Below, one piece after another: positions 16,617 to 24,761 of a stretch of DNA of 64,000 nucleotides. Where the stretch lies: assembly GCF_963667735.1 (NCBI RefSeq), contig NZ_OY763919.1, forward strand, positions 2,481,539 through 2,545,538, in the 5' to 3' direction. A program made the translations under genes and the position numbers. Each line of letters starts with the position of its first letter. The stretch's first letter is position 1. The notes under the pieces are model-generated. The model was not told the origin of the DNA. It saw only the letters and a list, made by a program, of their open reading frames with translations, and did no database searches. Origin of the DNA: an uncultured Methanoregula sp. GTDB taxonomy: Archaea; Halobacteriota; Methanomicrobia; Methanomicrobiales; Methanospirillaceae.

Positions 16617-17747
16617 ATGGCAGATGCGCGGACATTGGTTCTCAGTGTCGATCGGGACGATGATATCGGGTGGAAGGCGAAAGTCGAGAGCCCGTGCATT
16701 GGCCGTGCAGCCTGCCTCAATGCAGCAAATACCCTTGCCCTTGCTGACCCCGAGGATTCCGATGTCAACGCCATCTTTTCCGCAGTCAAGATTTACGATG
16801 AGTTGACAGCAAAAGGGGAGGATACGGCAATTGCGGTCATTGCCGGCAACCACCTGCATATGATCGAAGGCGATCGCAAGATTGCGGCCTCCCTTGAACT
16901 GGTTGTCGCCGAGACAAAGGCAACGAACTGCATCCTGGTCACGGACGGGGCTGAGGACGAATACGTCATCCCCATCATCCAGTCAAAAATACCGGTCTCC
17001 AGCATCAAACGCGTTATCGTCAACCAGATGCCCAATCTTGAGGGCACCTATTACATCCTCAAGAAGCTTCTCGATGACCCGAAGATCTCCCGGATGGTAT
17101 TCATACCGATTGGCCTTGCCATGCTGCTGTATGCTGTCGCGTACCTTGCCGGCTGGCCGGGTGCAGCCACAATCATTGTCGTTGGCGTAATCGGCTGTTA
17201 CCTCCTCTACAAAGGATTCGGGTTTGACGAGTTCTTCCATGGCATCACGGATGCTCTTCGGCTGTCCCTGTCCAGAGGAAGGTTCTCCTTTGTCACGTAC
17301 ACGACAACCATCCTGCTGGTCATCATCGGTTTCACCGCCGGGTTCATCAATGTCCTGAAGTATTATTCAACAGACAGCAGCCTGGGCATTGTCAATTACC
17401 TGATGGCATTTCTCTATGGCTCCGTTGAGTGGCTGATAGTTGCAGGTCTTGTCATGTCGGTGGGCGTCATTATCGACGTATTCAACAATGAGCGGGAAAA
17501 CCTGGGAAAAGTCATCGTCTTTCCGTTCTTTGTAACAGCCATCGGGCTCATCCTGTACGGAGCGAGCGTCTTTCTCCTTTCGGCAAATGCACCCGACTTT
17601 CCCCTGACAGGAGAGATCGCGTCCCGTCATATCTTGTATTCAACGCTCGGGGGGATCCTGGCGGCAATCGCGGGGGTTCTTATCCAGTTCTTTGTCAACA
17701 AGAAACTGGCCGAGCAGCGCAAACAGGAAATTATTGAAGTGATCTGA
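16617..17747 (+). CDS. DUF373 membrane protein
   Basis: The 376-residue protein has an N-terminal cytoplasmic domain (residues 1 to about 155; VLSVDRDDDIGWK, DPEDSDVNA and AGAED-like TDGAEDE motifs). A C-terminal membrane domain with six to seven hydrophobic segments follows (about 160-365), then a basic/acidic tail. DUF373 proteins (COG2237) occur widely in archaea and have no known function. A TATA-like TTTAATAG at about 16584 lies 25-30 bp before the ATG, so the mRNA may be leaderless. It follows the coiled-coil gene in the same direction but probably has its own promoter. Confidence 0.82.
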   Translation: MADARTLVLSVDRDDDIGWKAKVESPCIGRAACLNAANTLALADPEDSDVNAIFSAVKIYDELTAKGEDTAIAVIAGNHLHMIEGDRKIAASLELVVAETKATNCILVTDGAEDEYVIPIIQSKIPVSSIKRVIVNQMPNLEGTYYILKKLLDDPKISRMVFIPIGLAMLLYAVAYLAGWPGAATIIVVGVIGCYLLYKGFGFDEFFHGITDALRLSLSRGRFSFVTYTTTILLVIIGFTAGFINVLKYYSTDSSLGIVNYLMAFLYGSVEWLIVAGLVMSVGVIIDVFNNERENLGKVIVFPFFVTAIGLILYGASVFLLSANAPDFPLTGEIASRHILYSTLGGILAAIAGVLIQFFVNKKLAEQRKQEIIEVI

Positions 17748-18271
17748 TAATCTGGTTGCTACAACCAGGATAGTTGAACTTCCCTTTTCTAACAACGAAC
17801 TTCTATTTCCCAAACATACTACAAACCGTGCGCCCCTAACACAGGATATGGACAGAAAAAAACGGTTATCACTTTCTGCTCTGGAGAAATCATCTCGACG
17901 TACAAAACGCTCCTGAGCTTGTGTAATATATATGATGGGGGGGTCGGGCGGTGTACTTCCGGTGCCAACAAAACATTGTAATGCAGGTAAGCGCCCTTGG
18001 AAATTTTCTCCAGGACTGGTTGGTTACAAGCCACAACGTATCAATGTACCCGCTCAACCCCCCAGGGCCCCTCCAATTTCTAAGCCGGATTCGTGTAGTT
18101 TTTCGGGGTGATTGGAGAGATTGTTCCAGATGTTCAGCTGAGGGGGGTCGCATGGGTACAAAATTGTGCAAGGGGAGAGATGCTTATCAAAAAAGGTTTT
18201 CTACAGAGCATCAATTTCAAAACAGACAGAAGAATCAGTTACGAAAATTGAAAAAAAGAGATTTGTTTTTT
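17748..18271. other. Intergenic region with a long-range stem: candidate structured RNA
   Basis: No protein gene is convincing in this 524-bp gap. Positions 18042-18063 and 18142-18166 are complementary: CAAT/ATTG (3-nt bulge), GTACCC/GGGTAC, a 5 x 5 internal loop, and ACCCCCC/GGGGGGT. Inside that stem CTCCAAT (18071-18077) pairs with ATTGGAG (18111-18117). GGGCG (17946-17950) can pair with CGCCC near 17991. A TATA-like TAATATATATG at 17924-17934 would serve the plus strand, while a T7 run on the reverse strand (17856-17862) would end a minus transcript of about 320 nt. SRP RNA and RNase P core motifs are not found. Confidence 0.5.
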
Positions 18272-18784
18272 TTATTGGGACTTTACCGGGGGCACCTGGG
18301 TACTCTTTCCCGGAGCCCGGGGATTTGCGGGATCGTCATCGGCAAAAAATCCCATTCCTGCCGGGAATTGTTTTGCCATGACAAAAGACTTCGTTGTCTG
18401 GGGTGTCTTTATCGTGAGATTGGGAATTGCGACATTGAAGTCATGGGAGGGATACCAGTAGATCCCGTTCCCGTACGAGAACGCAGCCTCATCAACAACG
18501 AATTCTGCGCTCGAAAGGTTGATGGATTTCATCCTCGCATCATCATAGTTGAGGATCTTCAAAAGTTTGTTTTTCAGGTCCTGCTTTCCAAAAAGGAAAA
18601 AGATGAACCGGGTACTCTCATCAACATTGTAATTCACGTGGATGAGAGCGGTGCCATTTTCGAGCTGAACCACTACATCGTCCACTTTGATGTACCCGTA
18701 GCGGTCCTCATTGGCTGCAAGAACAGGGGCCACGATACAGGCTGCCAGGATAACAAACAGCAGCACGATGGCACGGGCTCGCAT
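18272..18784 (-). CDS. Secreted or membrane-anchored protein of unknown function
   Basis: The 170-residue protein has an N-terminal hydrophobic segment (ARAIVLLFVILAACIVAPVLAA, about residues 3-24) that acts as a signal peptide or anchor. A beta-rich domain of about 140 residues follows, with Tyr/Asp motifs (GYIKVDDVVVQL, HVNYNVDEST). The C-terminus is Pro-rich. ATG 18784 is chosen because it places Arg residues right before the hydrophobic core. The family is not recognised. It follows alba by 86 bp on the same strand. A U-tract lies just past the stop. Confidence 0.6.
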   Translation of the reverse strand: MRARAIVLLFVILAACIVAPVLAANEDRYGYIKVDDVVVQLENGTALIHVNYNVDESTRFIFFLFGKQDLKNKLLKILNYDDARMKSINLSSAEFVVDEAAFSYGNGIYWYPSHDFNVAIPNLTIKTPQTTKSFVMAKQFPAGMGFFADDDPANPRAPGKSTQVPPVKSQ

Positions 18785-18870
18785 AGCATAATAGTTTTGT
18801 GAAGTCCGCTTAAATGGTTTTGGGTACTGCTGCGGGCCGACGGAGACGGCCAATGAGGATAAACTAAAAA

Positions 18871-19152
18871 TTATTTTACATTGGTTAAGATGATCTCGAT
18901 CGATGAAACATTGGTCTTGCCGGTATCGGTATCAATGATCTCGGTGGAAGTGATGATCTCTTTTTTCGAGACTCCCTCCAGGAACCGGTTGAGAGCAATC
19001 TCCGCAGTATCCACTGCCCGGGATATCGCTTTTCCCCGGGCCTTGATTGCCACAACTTCTGCCCCATTGTTAAACTGAGTTACTACGGCAAGGACGTAGT
19101 TCATTACCGGCTTATTGCCGACGAATACGGTATTCTCTTTCTGCTGCTGCAT
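18871..19152 (-). CDS. albA: DNA/RNA-binding chromatin protein Alba
   Basis: The 93-residue protein matches Alba in length and motifs: [14 protein letters not shown] near the N-terminus, where the loop lysine contacts nucleic acid, then [29 protein letters not shown] and a C-terminal strand pair. Alba dimers coat DNA and RNA and can be lysine-acetylated in some archaea. It starts 13 bp after the stop of asd and is on the same strand, so it may share that transcript. Confidence 0.95.
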   Translation of the reverse strand: MQQQKENTVFVGNKPVMNYVLAVVTQFNNGAEVVAIKARGKAISRAVDTAEIALNRFLEGVSKKEIITSTEIIDTDTGKTNVSSIEIILTNVK

Positions 19153-19165
19153 AGGTTACACCAAT

Positions 19166-20185
19166 TCAGAGATACTTCTTTTTGAGGATCAGTTCTGCAT
19201 TCAGAACGCTCGCGCCCGCTGCGCCGCGGATGGTATTATGGCCCATGGCCACGAACCGGATGCCCTCACGGAGGCGGCCGACCGACACGGTCATACCGTT
19301 GCCCCGCATCCGGTCGAGCCGGGGCTGGGGCCGGTCAACCTCTTCGTCAAAGAAATGAACGGATTCCGCAGGCTGGGTCGGGAGACCTTTGATCGGGGGT
19401 TTGTAATCCCGGTAGGCTTTTTTGAGTTTCTCAACCGGTTCCTTGATATCCACCCAGACTGCCATCGTGTGACCATCGATAACCGGGACCCGGTGGCAGC
19501 TTGCGCTTACCTTAAACGGTGCATTGACCACTTTTTTGCCGTTGAGAGTTCCCATGATCTTCAGGGTCTCGGTCTCCATCTTCTCCTCTTCCTTGCCGAT
19601 GTAGGGAATGACGTTGTCGTAGATGGCCATAGCGGCAACACCTTCGAAACCTGCTCCAGAGATTGCCTGCATGGTGGATACGCGGACATCAGAAAACGCA
19701 AATGACCGGAGAGGGGCAAGGGCAGTGACCATCATGATGGTCGAGCAGTTCGGGTTGGTTACAATGAACCCGTCCCGTCCTGCATCCTTCTGGACATCGA
19801 TGAGACCCAGGTGTTCAGGGTTCACTTCGGGAACAACAAGCGGGACATCCGGGAGCATACGGTATGAACTCGCATTGCTGCAGACAGCAATTCCGGCATC
19901 GGCAAATTCTTTTTCCACATCGATTGCGATCTCCGCCGGAAGGGCCGAGAAGACGAGATCGACATCCTTCATCGCCTTTGGCGAAGTGGGAACAACCTTG
20001 AGTTTACCAATCTTCTCCGGAAACGGCGACTCGAGACGCCATTTGACAATTTTTTCATAAGGCTTTCCCGCACTGCGTTCTGACGCGGCAAGGGTCGATA
20101 GATTGAACCAGGGATGATTTGCTAACTGTTCAACGAATCGCTGACCAACCGCACCTGTTGCACCAAGCACTCCAACATTGATCAT
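19166..20185 (-). CDS. asd: Aspartate-semialdehyde dehydrogenase
   Basis: The 339-residue enzyme begins with the NADP-binding motif VGVLGATGAVGQRF. The catalytic cysteine is Cys147 in NPNCSTI, and the catalytic His lies in the SCHRVPVIDGH motif. It reduces aspartyl phosphate to aspartate semialdehyde, the branch point to lysine, threonine and methionine. ATG 20185 is used because the NADP motif must be at the start; the 81-codon extension to 20428 is AT-rich and probably promoter. dapB and dapA lie just upstream, so lysine genes cluster here. Confidence 0.95.
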   Translation of the reverse strand: MINVGVLGATGAVGQRFVEQLANHPWFNLSTLAASERSAGKPYEKIVKWRLESPFPEKIGKLKVVPTSPKAMKDVDLVFSALPAEIAIDVEKEFADAGIAVCSNASSYRMLPDVPLVVPEVNPEHLGLIDVQKDAGRDGFIVTNPNCSTIMMVTALAPLRSFAFSDVRVSTMQAISGAGFEGVAAMAIYDNVIPYIGKEEEKMETETLKIMGTLNGKKVVNAPFKVSASCHRVPVIDGHTMAVWVDIKEPVEKLKKAYRDYKPPIKGLPTQPAESVHFFDEEVDRPQPRLDRMRGNGMTVSVGRLREGIRFVAMGHNTIRGAAGASVLNAELILKKKYL

Positions 20186-20428
20186 AGGTGTCCTGTTCCT
20201 GTGTGTATTCCCGTTCCGTAGTGATGGCGGGTTGTAAAATCCCATATTACCTGCCGGGATAAAAACGTTGTTTTTTAAAATTATATGCAGAATTCGATAA
20301 AAATTGAGGAAAACCACCCGTTTCGGAACGGACAAAAGGAGAACAAAAACGAAAAACAATTGATAATCATCCCTTGCGGGAGATTCCTGCAAGAAAATAC
20401 AAAGACCGGACGAACTTATCCGAACCAA

Positions 20429-20611
20429 TTATTCCATATGAATAGCTTCTGACGGGCAGACATCGACACAGGTCTGGCAATCCACACACATATCCTTGTC
20501 AACCTTTGCCTTGTCGTTCTCCATGGCGATTGCCGAAGCAGGGCATTCGCTCACGCAGGTTTCGCATCCGGTACATTTATTGGTGTCAATGATTGCTACC
20601 AACTCGTTCAC
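20429..20611 (-). CDS. 2[4Fe-4S] ferredoxin
   Basis: The 60-residue protein has two CxxCxxCxxxCP clusters (about residues 13-24 and 42-53), the standard bacterial-type 2[4Fe-4S] ferredoxin. It is a low-potential electron carrier in the cytoplasm. In methanogens such ferredoxins link hydrogenase/heterodisulfide reductase with formylmethanofuran dehydrogenase and biosynthetic reductases. Intergenic AT-rich DNA on both sides suggests its own promoter. Confidence 0.94.
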   Translation of the reverse strand: MNELVAIIDTNKCTGCETCVSECPASAIAMENDKAKVDKDMCVDCQTCVDVCPSEAIHME

Positions 20612-20838
20612 TCCAATCTATATATTTTACAAAAGACAAAAAAAGGGTTTCTATCCATGCATGACTGAAAGAAGAAAAACCGGCGTTTTCCGGAGATCTA
20701 TGAACCCGGGAATAGGCCGGCTGAAAAAATAAAAAACAAATCTCATGAACCGGATATTTCCCGGCATTGCCGATCCGGCACGAGAACTTCCTGAAAAAGC
20801 CTGATACCATTCGCAAAAAACTGAGCCGAAGAGAAAAA

Positions 20839-21603
20839 TTATTGTTTCAGGTTGAGGACATCGTTCATGCCATAAATGCCGGGTTTCTTGCCGACAACCC
20901 ACCGGGCTGCACAGAGCGCCCCGCTTGCAAAGACCGAGCGGTCATAGGCCCGGTGGGAGAGCTCGATGGTCTCATAATTCTTCGAGAACATCACCTTGTG
21001 GTCGCCCACGATATCCCCGCCCCGGATGACATGGACGCCGATCTCGTTTTTACGTTCGGTCATCCCTTCGCGGCCATACATCTTCTCGCGGGTGCCGGCG
21101 GATTCATCCAGGATCTGGAGGATGGTCTTTGCCGTCCCGCTCGGGGCATCCTTCTTGTTGCGGTGGTGAGCCTCGATCACTTCGATGTCGTAATCCTTGA
21201 GAAGTTTCCCTGCCTCCCGTACCATCTGCCAGAAGATGTTGACCCCCACGGAGAAGTTGGTTGATATGACTGCGGGAACATGGCCGTTGATCGCCGTCTC
21301 CATCTCGGCCCGCTGGGCCGGTGAGATGCCGGTTGTACCGACAACGAGGGCCACATTGTTCCGGGCTGCCAGCTGGACATTCCCGACAACGGCGGCTGCT
21401 ACCGTGAAATCGATGAGCACATCGGCCTTCGTCCGCTTCAGGAGAGCCTCGGCATCCTTGGCCTCGACTATCTCCACTCCGAAAAATGTGCTGGGCTTGA
21501 GGTTGATCCCGCCAACCAGCTCAAGGTCGCCGGACTCTTTTACCATACGCCCGAGCGTCTGGCCCATGCGGCCGGACGCACCACAGACAACGACTTTTAT
21601 CAT
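20839..21603 (-). CDS. dapB: 4-hydroxy-tetrahydrodipicolinate reductase DapB
   Basis: The 254-residue enzyme starts with the nucleotide-binding VVVCGASGRMGQ and has the catalytic EAHHRNKKDAPSGTA motif (His-His-x-x-K and S-G-T), plus VGTTG and ISTNFSVGVN. It reduces the DapA product with NAD(P)H on the way to diaminopimelate and lysine. It follows dapA by 7 bp on the minus strand, so they are one operon. Confidence 0.96.
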   Translation of the reverse strand: MIKVVVCGASGRMGQTLGRMVKESGDLELVGGINLKPSTFFGVEIVEAKDAEALLKRTKADVLIDFTVAAAVVGNVQLAARNNVALVVGTTGISPAQRAEMETAINGHVPAVISTNFSVGVNIFWQMVREAGKLLKDYDIEVIEAHHRNKKDAPSGTAKTILQILDESAGTREKMYGREGMTERKNEIGVHVIRGGDIVGDHKVMFSKNYETIELSHRAYDRSVFASGALCAARWVVGKKPGIYGMNDVLNLKQ

Positions 21604-21610
21604 GAGAGTA

Positions 21611-22579
21611 TCACCGCCGGGCCTTTTTTGCAGCAGGTTTCTTTGAGGCTGTCTTTGCAGGGGCGGTTTTCTTTACCGGTGCCGGGCGTTTTGCAGCCCC
21701 TTTGACAGAAAGGCCTGCAAGAACTGATTTCAGCTGCTCGGTCTTCTTCTCGTCAAGCTCATCGAGAGGGAGCCGGACCGGGCCCCCGGCAAGACCGATG
21801 AGTTCAACTGCCTTTTTCACCGGGATTGGGTTCGTGTCGATGAACATCGAGCGGAAGAGGGGTGAGAGCGCATAATGCTTGACCAGTGCTTTCTGGTAAT
21901 TGCCTTCTTTCATGGCCTCGTACATCGCAACCATTCCTCTGGGGTCAACGTTCGCCGCGACAGAGATCACGCCGGCCCCGCCAAGGGCCAGGATCGGCAG
22001 GGTGATATTATCGTCGCCGGAAATGACAAGGAAATCCTCATCCTGGGTTTCCTCGATGATCCGTGAGATCTGACCTATGTTGCCGCTGGCCTCCTTGACA
22101 CCGACAATATTCGGGTGGCTTGCAAGTTCGGCCACCAGATCCGGCTCGAGATTCTGGCCGGTCCTGCCCGGGACATTGTACATGACAACGGGGATATCGA
22201 GATCTGCCAGTTTCGTGTAATGCTTGATGAGACCGGACCGGTTGGGCTTGTTGTAGTACGGACTGATGACAAGCACCCCGTCCGCACCGATGTCCTTCGC
22301 AGCCTTAGTGAGCCGGATCGCTTCAGCAGTATTGTTGGATCCTGTGCCGGCAAGAACCGGAATCTTGCCATTTACCTTATCCACGGTCAGGGCAACGACT
22401 TTCTCATGCTCTTCAAACGTGAGAGTCGCTGATTCTCCGGTCGAACCGCAGGGCACAATCCCATGGATACCACAGGACAGCAGAAACTCGATATTGCGAC
22501 TGAGACCCTGGACATCCAGGCTCATCGCGGAGTTTCTTTGAAAAGGGGTAATGATTGCTGGAAGGACACCTTCAAACAT
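21611..22579 (-). CDS. dapA: 4-hydroxy-tetrahydrodipicolinate synthase DapA with Lys/Ala-rich tail
   Basis: The enzyme core (residues 1 to about 288) has all the family marks: GSTGESATL, the YYNKP Tyr, GRTG and the Schiff-base Lys in GVKEASG. It condenses pyruvate with aspartate semialdehyde. The protein is 322 residues, about 30 more than usual, because of a C-terminal extension made of Ala, Lys and Pro, ending KKPAAKKARR, like histone H1 tails. The tail resembles the micro-protein encoded at 56367-56456. It starts 8 bp after rps17e. The tail is odd for a metabolic enzyme. Confidence 0.95.
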   Translation of the reverse strand: MFEGVLPAIITPFQRNSAMSLDVQGLSRNIEFLLSCGIHGIVPCGSTGESATLTFEEHEKVVALTVDKVNGKIPVLAGTGSNNTAEAIRLTKAAKDIGADGVLVISPYYNKPNRSGLIKHYTKLADLDIPVVMYNVPGRTGQNLEPDLVAELASHPNIVGVKEASGNIGQISRIIEETQDEDFLVISGDDNITLPILALGGAGVISVAANVDPRGMVAMYEAMKEGNYQKALVKHYALSPLFRSMFIDTNPIPVKKAVELIGLAGGPVRLPLDELDEKKTEQLKSVLAGLSVKGAAKRPAPVKKTAPAKTASKKPAAKKARR

Positions 22580-22587
22580 AAAAGAAT

Positions 22588-22779
22588 TTATGAGCGTCTT
22601 TTGGTATTTATTTTTCTTGTAATGTATCCGGCGACGCGGTTCCTTACACGCTTGCTTCCGATAATTGCGGACTTGCCAAGCTGCTGCTTGTTCTCTTCAA
22701 AGTTGTTCGAGAAGTGTTCCCGCTGTTTGTTCACCAGTTCTGTGCCAAGAGTTTTGATATAAGACGGCTTGATTCCCAT
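22588..22779 (-). CDS. rps17e: Small ribosomal subunit protein S17e
   Basis: The 63-residue basic protein begins MGIKPSYIKTLG and has the NKQREHFS and NRVAGYITRK motifs of eukaryotic/archaeal S17e. It is a 30S component. The start at 22779 is the usual N-terminus; the longer frame to 22824 would run into the ThiN-domain gene. It is followed by dapA and dapB, an order I recall from other methanogens. Confidence 0.95.
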   Translation of the reverse strand: MGIKPSYIKTLGTELVNKQREHFSNNFEENKQQLGKSAIIGSKRVRNRVAGYITRKINTKRRS

Positions 22780-22805
22780 GAACGATTCCTCAAGGATTCT
22801 ATATG

Positions 22806-23351
22806 TTAAATGCGGTTTGAGCACATAATGATATTGTTAAGAACGTCGGCCGGCTCTTCACCGAAAATGAGGATCTGCTGACGGGGCAATCCCGGATCCC
22901 GGCAGAAGATAACGTCGGGGATCCCGCGCCTGCAGCAGGATGCAATACCCCAGTCCATCGTCCCGGCACCCCGGTTTTTGTCCCGATCGCATGAGGCGGA
23001 TTCCAGGAACAGATCATCGCACAATACCGTTTTTGCCCGGGGGGTGCAGGCAAGGATCGCCGCACTCCGCATCCGGGGATCAAACTTCATGGCAGTAAGG
23101 ATGACCCTGCCGATCTCCTCATCGGCACCGAACCTGCAGGATCCATGAAATGACAGTCCGCCGCCCGGTAACAGCGATATATTTCCGGGAACTGATGCAA
23201 TTCCATCGTTGTCCCGTGCGCCCCGCAGGGCAAACCCGAACGATACTCCCTCAACAGGAACAAGATCCGGGTGCAGGTTCCCCGCAAGCTGCGTTACGGT
23301 CCCGTTGAGCGTTTCAAGCACCTGTGTGCGTTCCTGTGCAGGGGTATTCAC
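22806..23351 (-). CDS. ThiN-domain protein (thiamine-phosphate synthase family)
   Basis: The 181-residue protein has a ThiN-like domain: VILTAMKFDPRMRSA, then TMDWGIASCCRRGIPDVIF and a final LGxDP-like FGEEPADVL stretch. ThiN joins the pyrimidine and thiazole parts of thiamine in many archaea, usually fused to ThiD or to an HTH domain. Here neither partner is present. The start GTG 23351 is preferred: GGAGG lies 4 bp upstream, and a TATA-like TTATATTTTA lies about 45 bp upstream. A longer frame from TTG 23480 would put that promoter inside the gene. The standard GKEP motif appears altered (RQQI), so activity is uncertain. Confidence 0.68.
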   Translation of the reverse strand: MNTPAQERTQVLETLNGTVTQLAGNLHPDLVPVEGVSFGFALRGARDNDGIASVPGNISLLPGGGLSFHGSCRFGADEEIGRVILTAMKFDPRMRSAAILACTPRAKTVLCDDLFLESASCDRDKNRGAGTMDWGIASCCRRGIPDVIFCRDPGLPRQQILIFGEEPADVLNNIIMCSNRI

Positions 23352-23479
23352 GAGTCCTCCCAGTGAGCCGGTGTGCAGGGGAATGCAATACGGCAGGACA
23401 TTAAAATATAATGGATCGCTGTCAAGAAAAATGATTTCGTCGATAAGCCTATATCTCCCGGCAGCAAAAATTCTCTTCA

Positions 23480-23656
23480 ATGGATGCGCGACTTCTTGAT
23501 GTGGTTATCGGCCTTGTGGGTTTTTTGATCCTGGTCGCACTGCTTGCGGTATTGCCCATGGTGATGACGGCAGCGTTTGCTTACCTGGCAGCAATAATTA
23601 TCTTTATTGTATTCCTGTCCGGAGCCGGTTACCTGGTCAACGAGAAGATCACGTAA
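23480..23656 (+). CDS. Small two-segment membrane protein
   Basis: This 58-residue frame encodes two hydrophobic segments (about 8-28 and 30-51) with a charged N-terminus and a KIT end. A TATA-like CCTATATC at 23448-23455 lies 25-30 bp before the ATG, which predicts a leaderless mRNA. Its 3' end overlaps the convergent primase gene by 8 bp. No family is recognised. Small size, promoter position and clean hydrophobic pattern support a real gene. Confidence 0.5.
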   Translation: MDARLLDVVIGLVGFLILVALLAVLPMVMTAAFAYLAAIIIFIVFLSGAGYLVNEKIT

Positions 23657-24761
23657 GCGGGGCGGGAGTTTTTCCTTCGCCGGGCTGTTCCCCAACCGGC
23701 GCCTTTTTGATTTTTGCGATATCCTTCTTTTTGGCTTTATAGTAACTCAACGGGTGACTGACCTTCTCGCAGAGCTTGTCCCGGTGGACGCAGATGCCGG
23801 TTGTCAGCATTGCTGCACAGGCAGGGGTTGTGTATTCCGTACCTGACCCGCCCCGGCCGGTGATATGTTCCACCTGGTACATGGTCTTCTCGATATCGAA
23901 ATCCGGGGACCGGCCGTACAGGTTGGCGATGCCTGCCACATCCATGCCGATAGTATGCAGGAACGTGGTGAGCGCAAACCTTCCCGCATGGGTCAGGTTG
24001 GTCCCTGCCGTCAGGGCCGTGATGAGAGCCTGCATGCAGGGAGGAAATGCGCTCTCCTCGATCGTACCGAACTGCTGGAGCATCCGGCTCTGGTATTCCG
24101 CCTTGATCTGCTCTGCAGCTGGAGCCAGCTGCTGGCAGAGATTTTTTGGAACCCGGTAGGGAAGATCGCGCCGGAGGATAACTCTTATTCGTTCCCGGAG
24201 CAGTTCAAGGACCTCGTCCCTCCGGATTTCGATAAAACCGCGCTGGATTCGGCGGTTCACCAGCTTGAACCGGTCTTCGTGCAGCTGAGATACAACCTCT
24301 ACGTAATCCACAAGGGGGATGCGATCCTTTGCAAGAGTGATCTCGAATTCAGCGGCAACATAATTTGAGATCCCGCTGTTCATGTCATCATCGAGGATTG
24401 CATCATCGTTCCAGCCTTTGGTAGTCTCCGACCCGATCTCGGAATTCAGGAAATAATACGCACGTTCAGCTTCGTAACGAGTGAGCCGGTCCAGGAGCTG
24501 GCGATCGTTTATGCAGGAGACGATGACCCGCGCCAGTGCATAGGCCGCGATCTCGTCCTCAGCCGGCAAAGTCACGCTATATTCATTTTTTTTCGGCAGC
24601 AGGGATTCCTGGATCCGTGCAAGCGCATTCCGGACCAGCACATCCCCTTTTGGATCGTTCAGCACGGAATCGATCGATGAGAAGCGGTTCTTGATATGGT
24701 CCTGGGCTTTTTTTAAAAAGGGAAAATGGGATAGTTCCTTTGCTGATGGAGAATAGTCCAT
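23649..24761 (-). CDS. priL: DNA primase large subunit PriL
   Basis: The 370-residue protein has the helical N-terminal domain of PriL and a C-terminal Fe-S domain. Four cysteines are visible there: one in FPPCMQAL and three in PACAAMLTTGICVHRDKLC. PriL pairs with the catalytic PriS to start RNA/DNA primers. PriS is not in this window. The start overlaps the PCNA stop by one base, so primase and sliding clamp are cotranscribed. The C-terminal tail is Lys/Pro-rich. Confidence 0.92.
   Translation of the reverse strand: MDYSPSAKELSHFPFLKKAQDHIKNRFSSIDSVLNDPKGDVLVRNALARIQESLLPKKNEYSVTLPAEDEIAAYALARVIVSCINDRQLLDRLTRYEAERAYYFLNSEIGSETTKGWNDDAILDDDMNSGISNYVAAEFEITLAKDRIPLVDYVEVVSQLHEDRFKLVNRRIQRGFIEIRRDEVLELLRERIRVILRRDLPYRVPKNLCQQLAPAAEQIKAEYQSRMLQQFGTIEESAFPPCMQALITALTAGTNLTHAGRFALTTFLHTIGMDVAGIANLYGRSPDFDIEKTMYQVEHITGRGGSGTEYTTPACAAMLTTGICVHRDKLCEKVSHPLSYYKAKKKDIAKIKKAPVGEQPGEGKTPAPLT

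Noticed and set aside
17860..18200. SRP RNA or RNase P RNA
   Set aside because: A GAATCCGGCTTA word on the minus strand near 18080-18095 resembles the RNase P 3' core, but the matching 5' core (GGAGGAAAGTCC-like) is absent. The SRP domain IV loop is also missing on both strands.
17951..18802. A 283-codon plus-strand frame
   Set aside because: It runs antisense through the secreted-protein gene at 18272-18784, which has a signal peptide and sensible composition; the plus frame has none.
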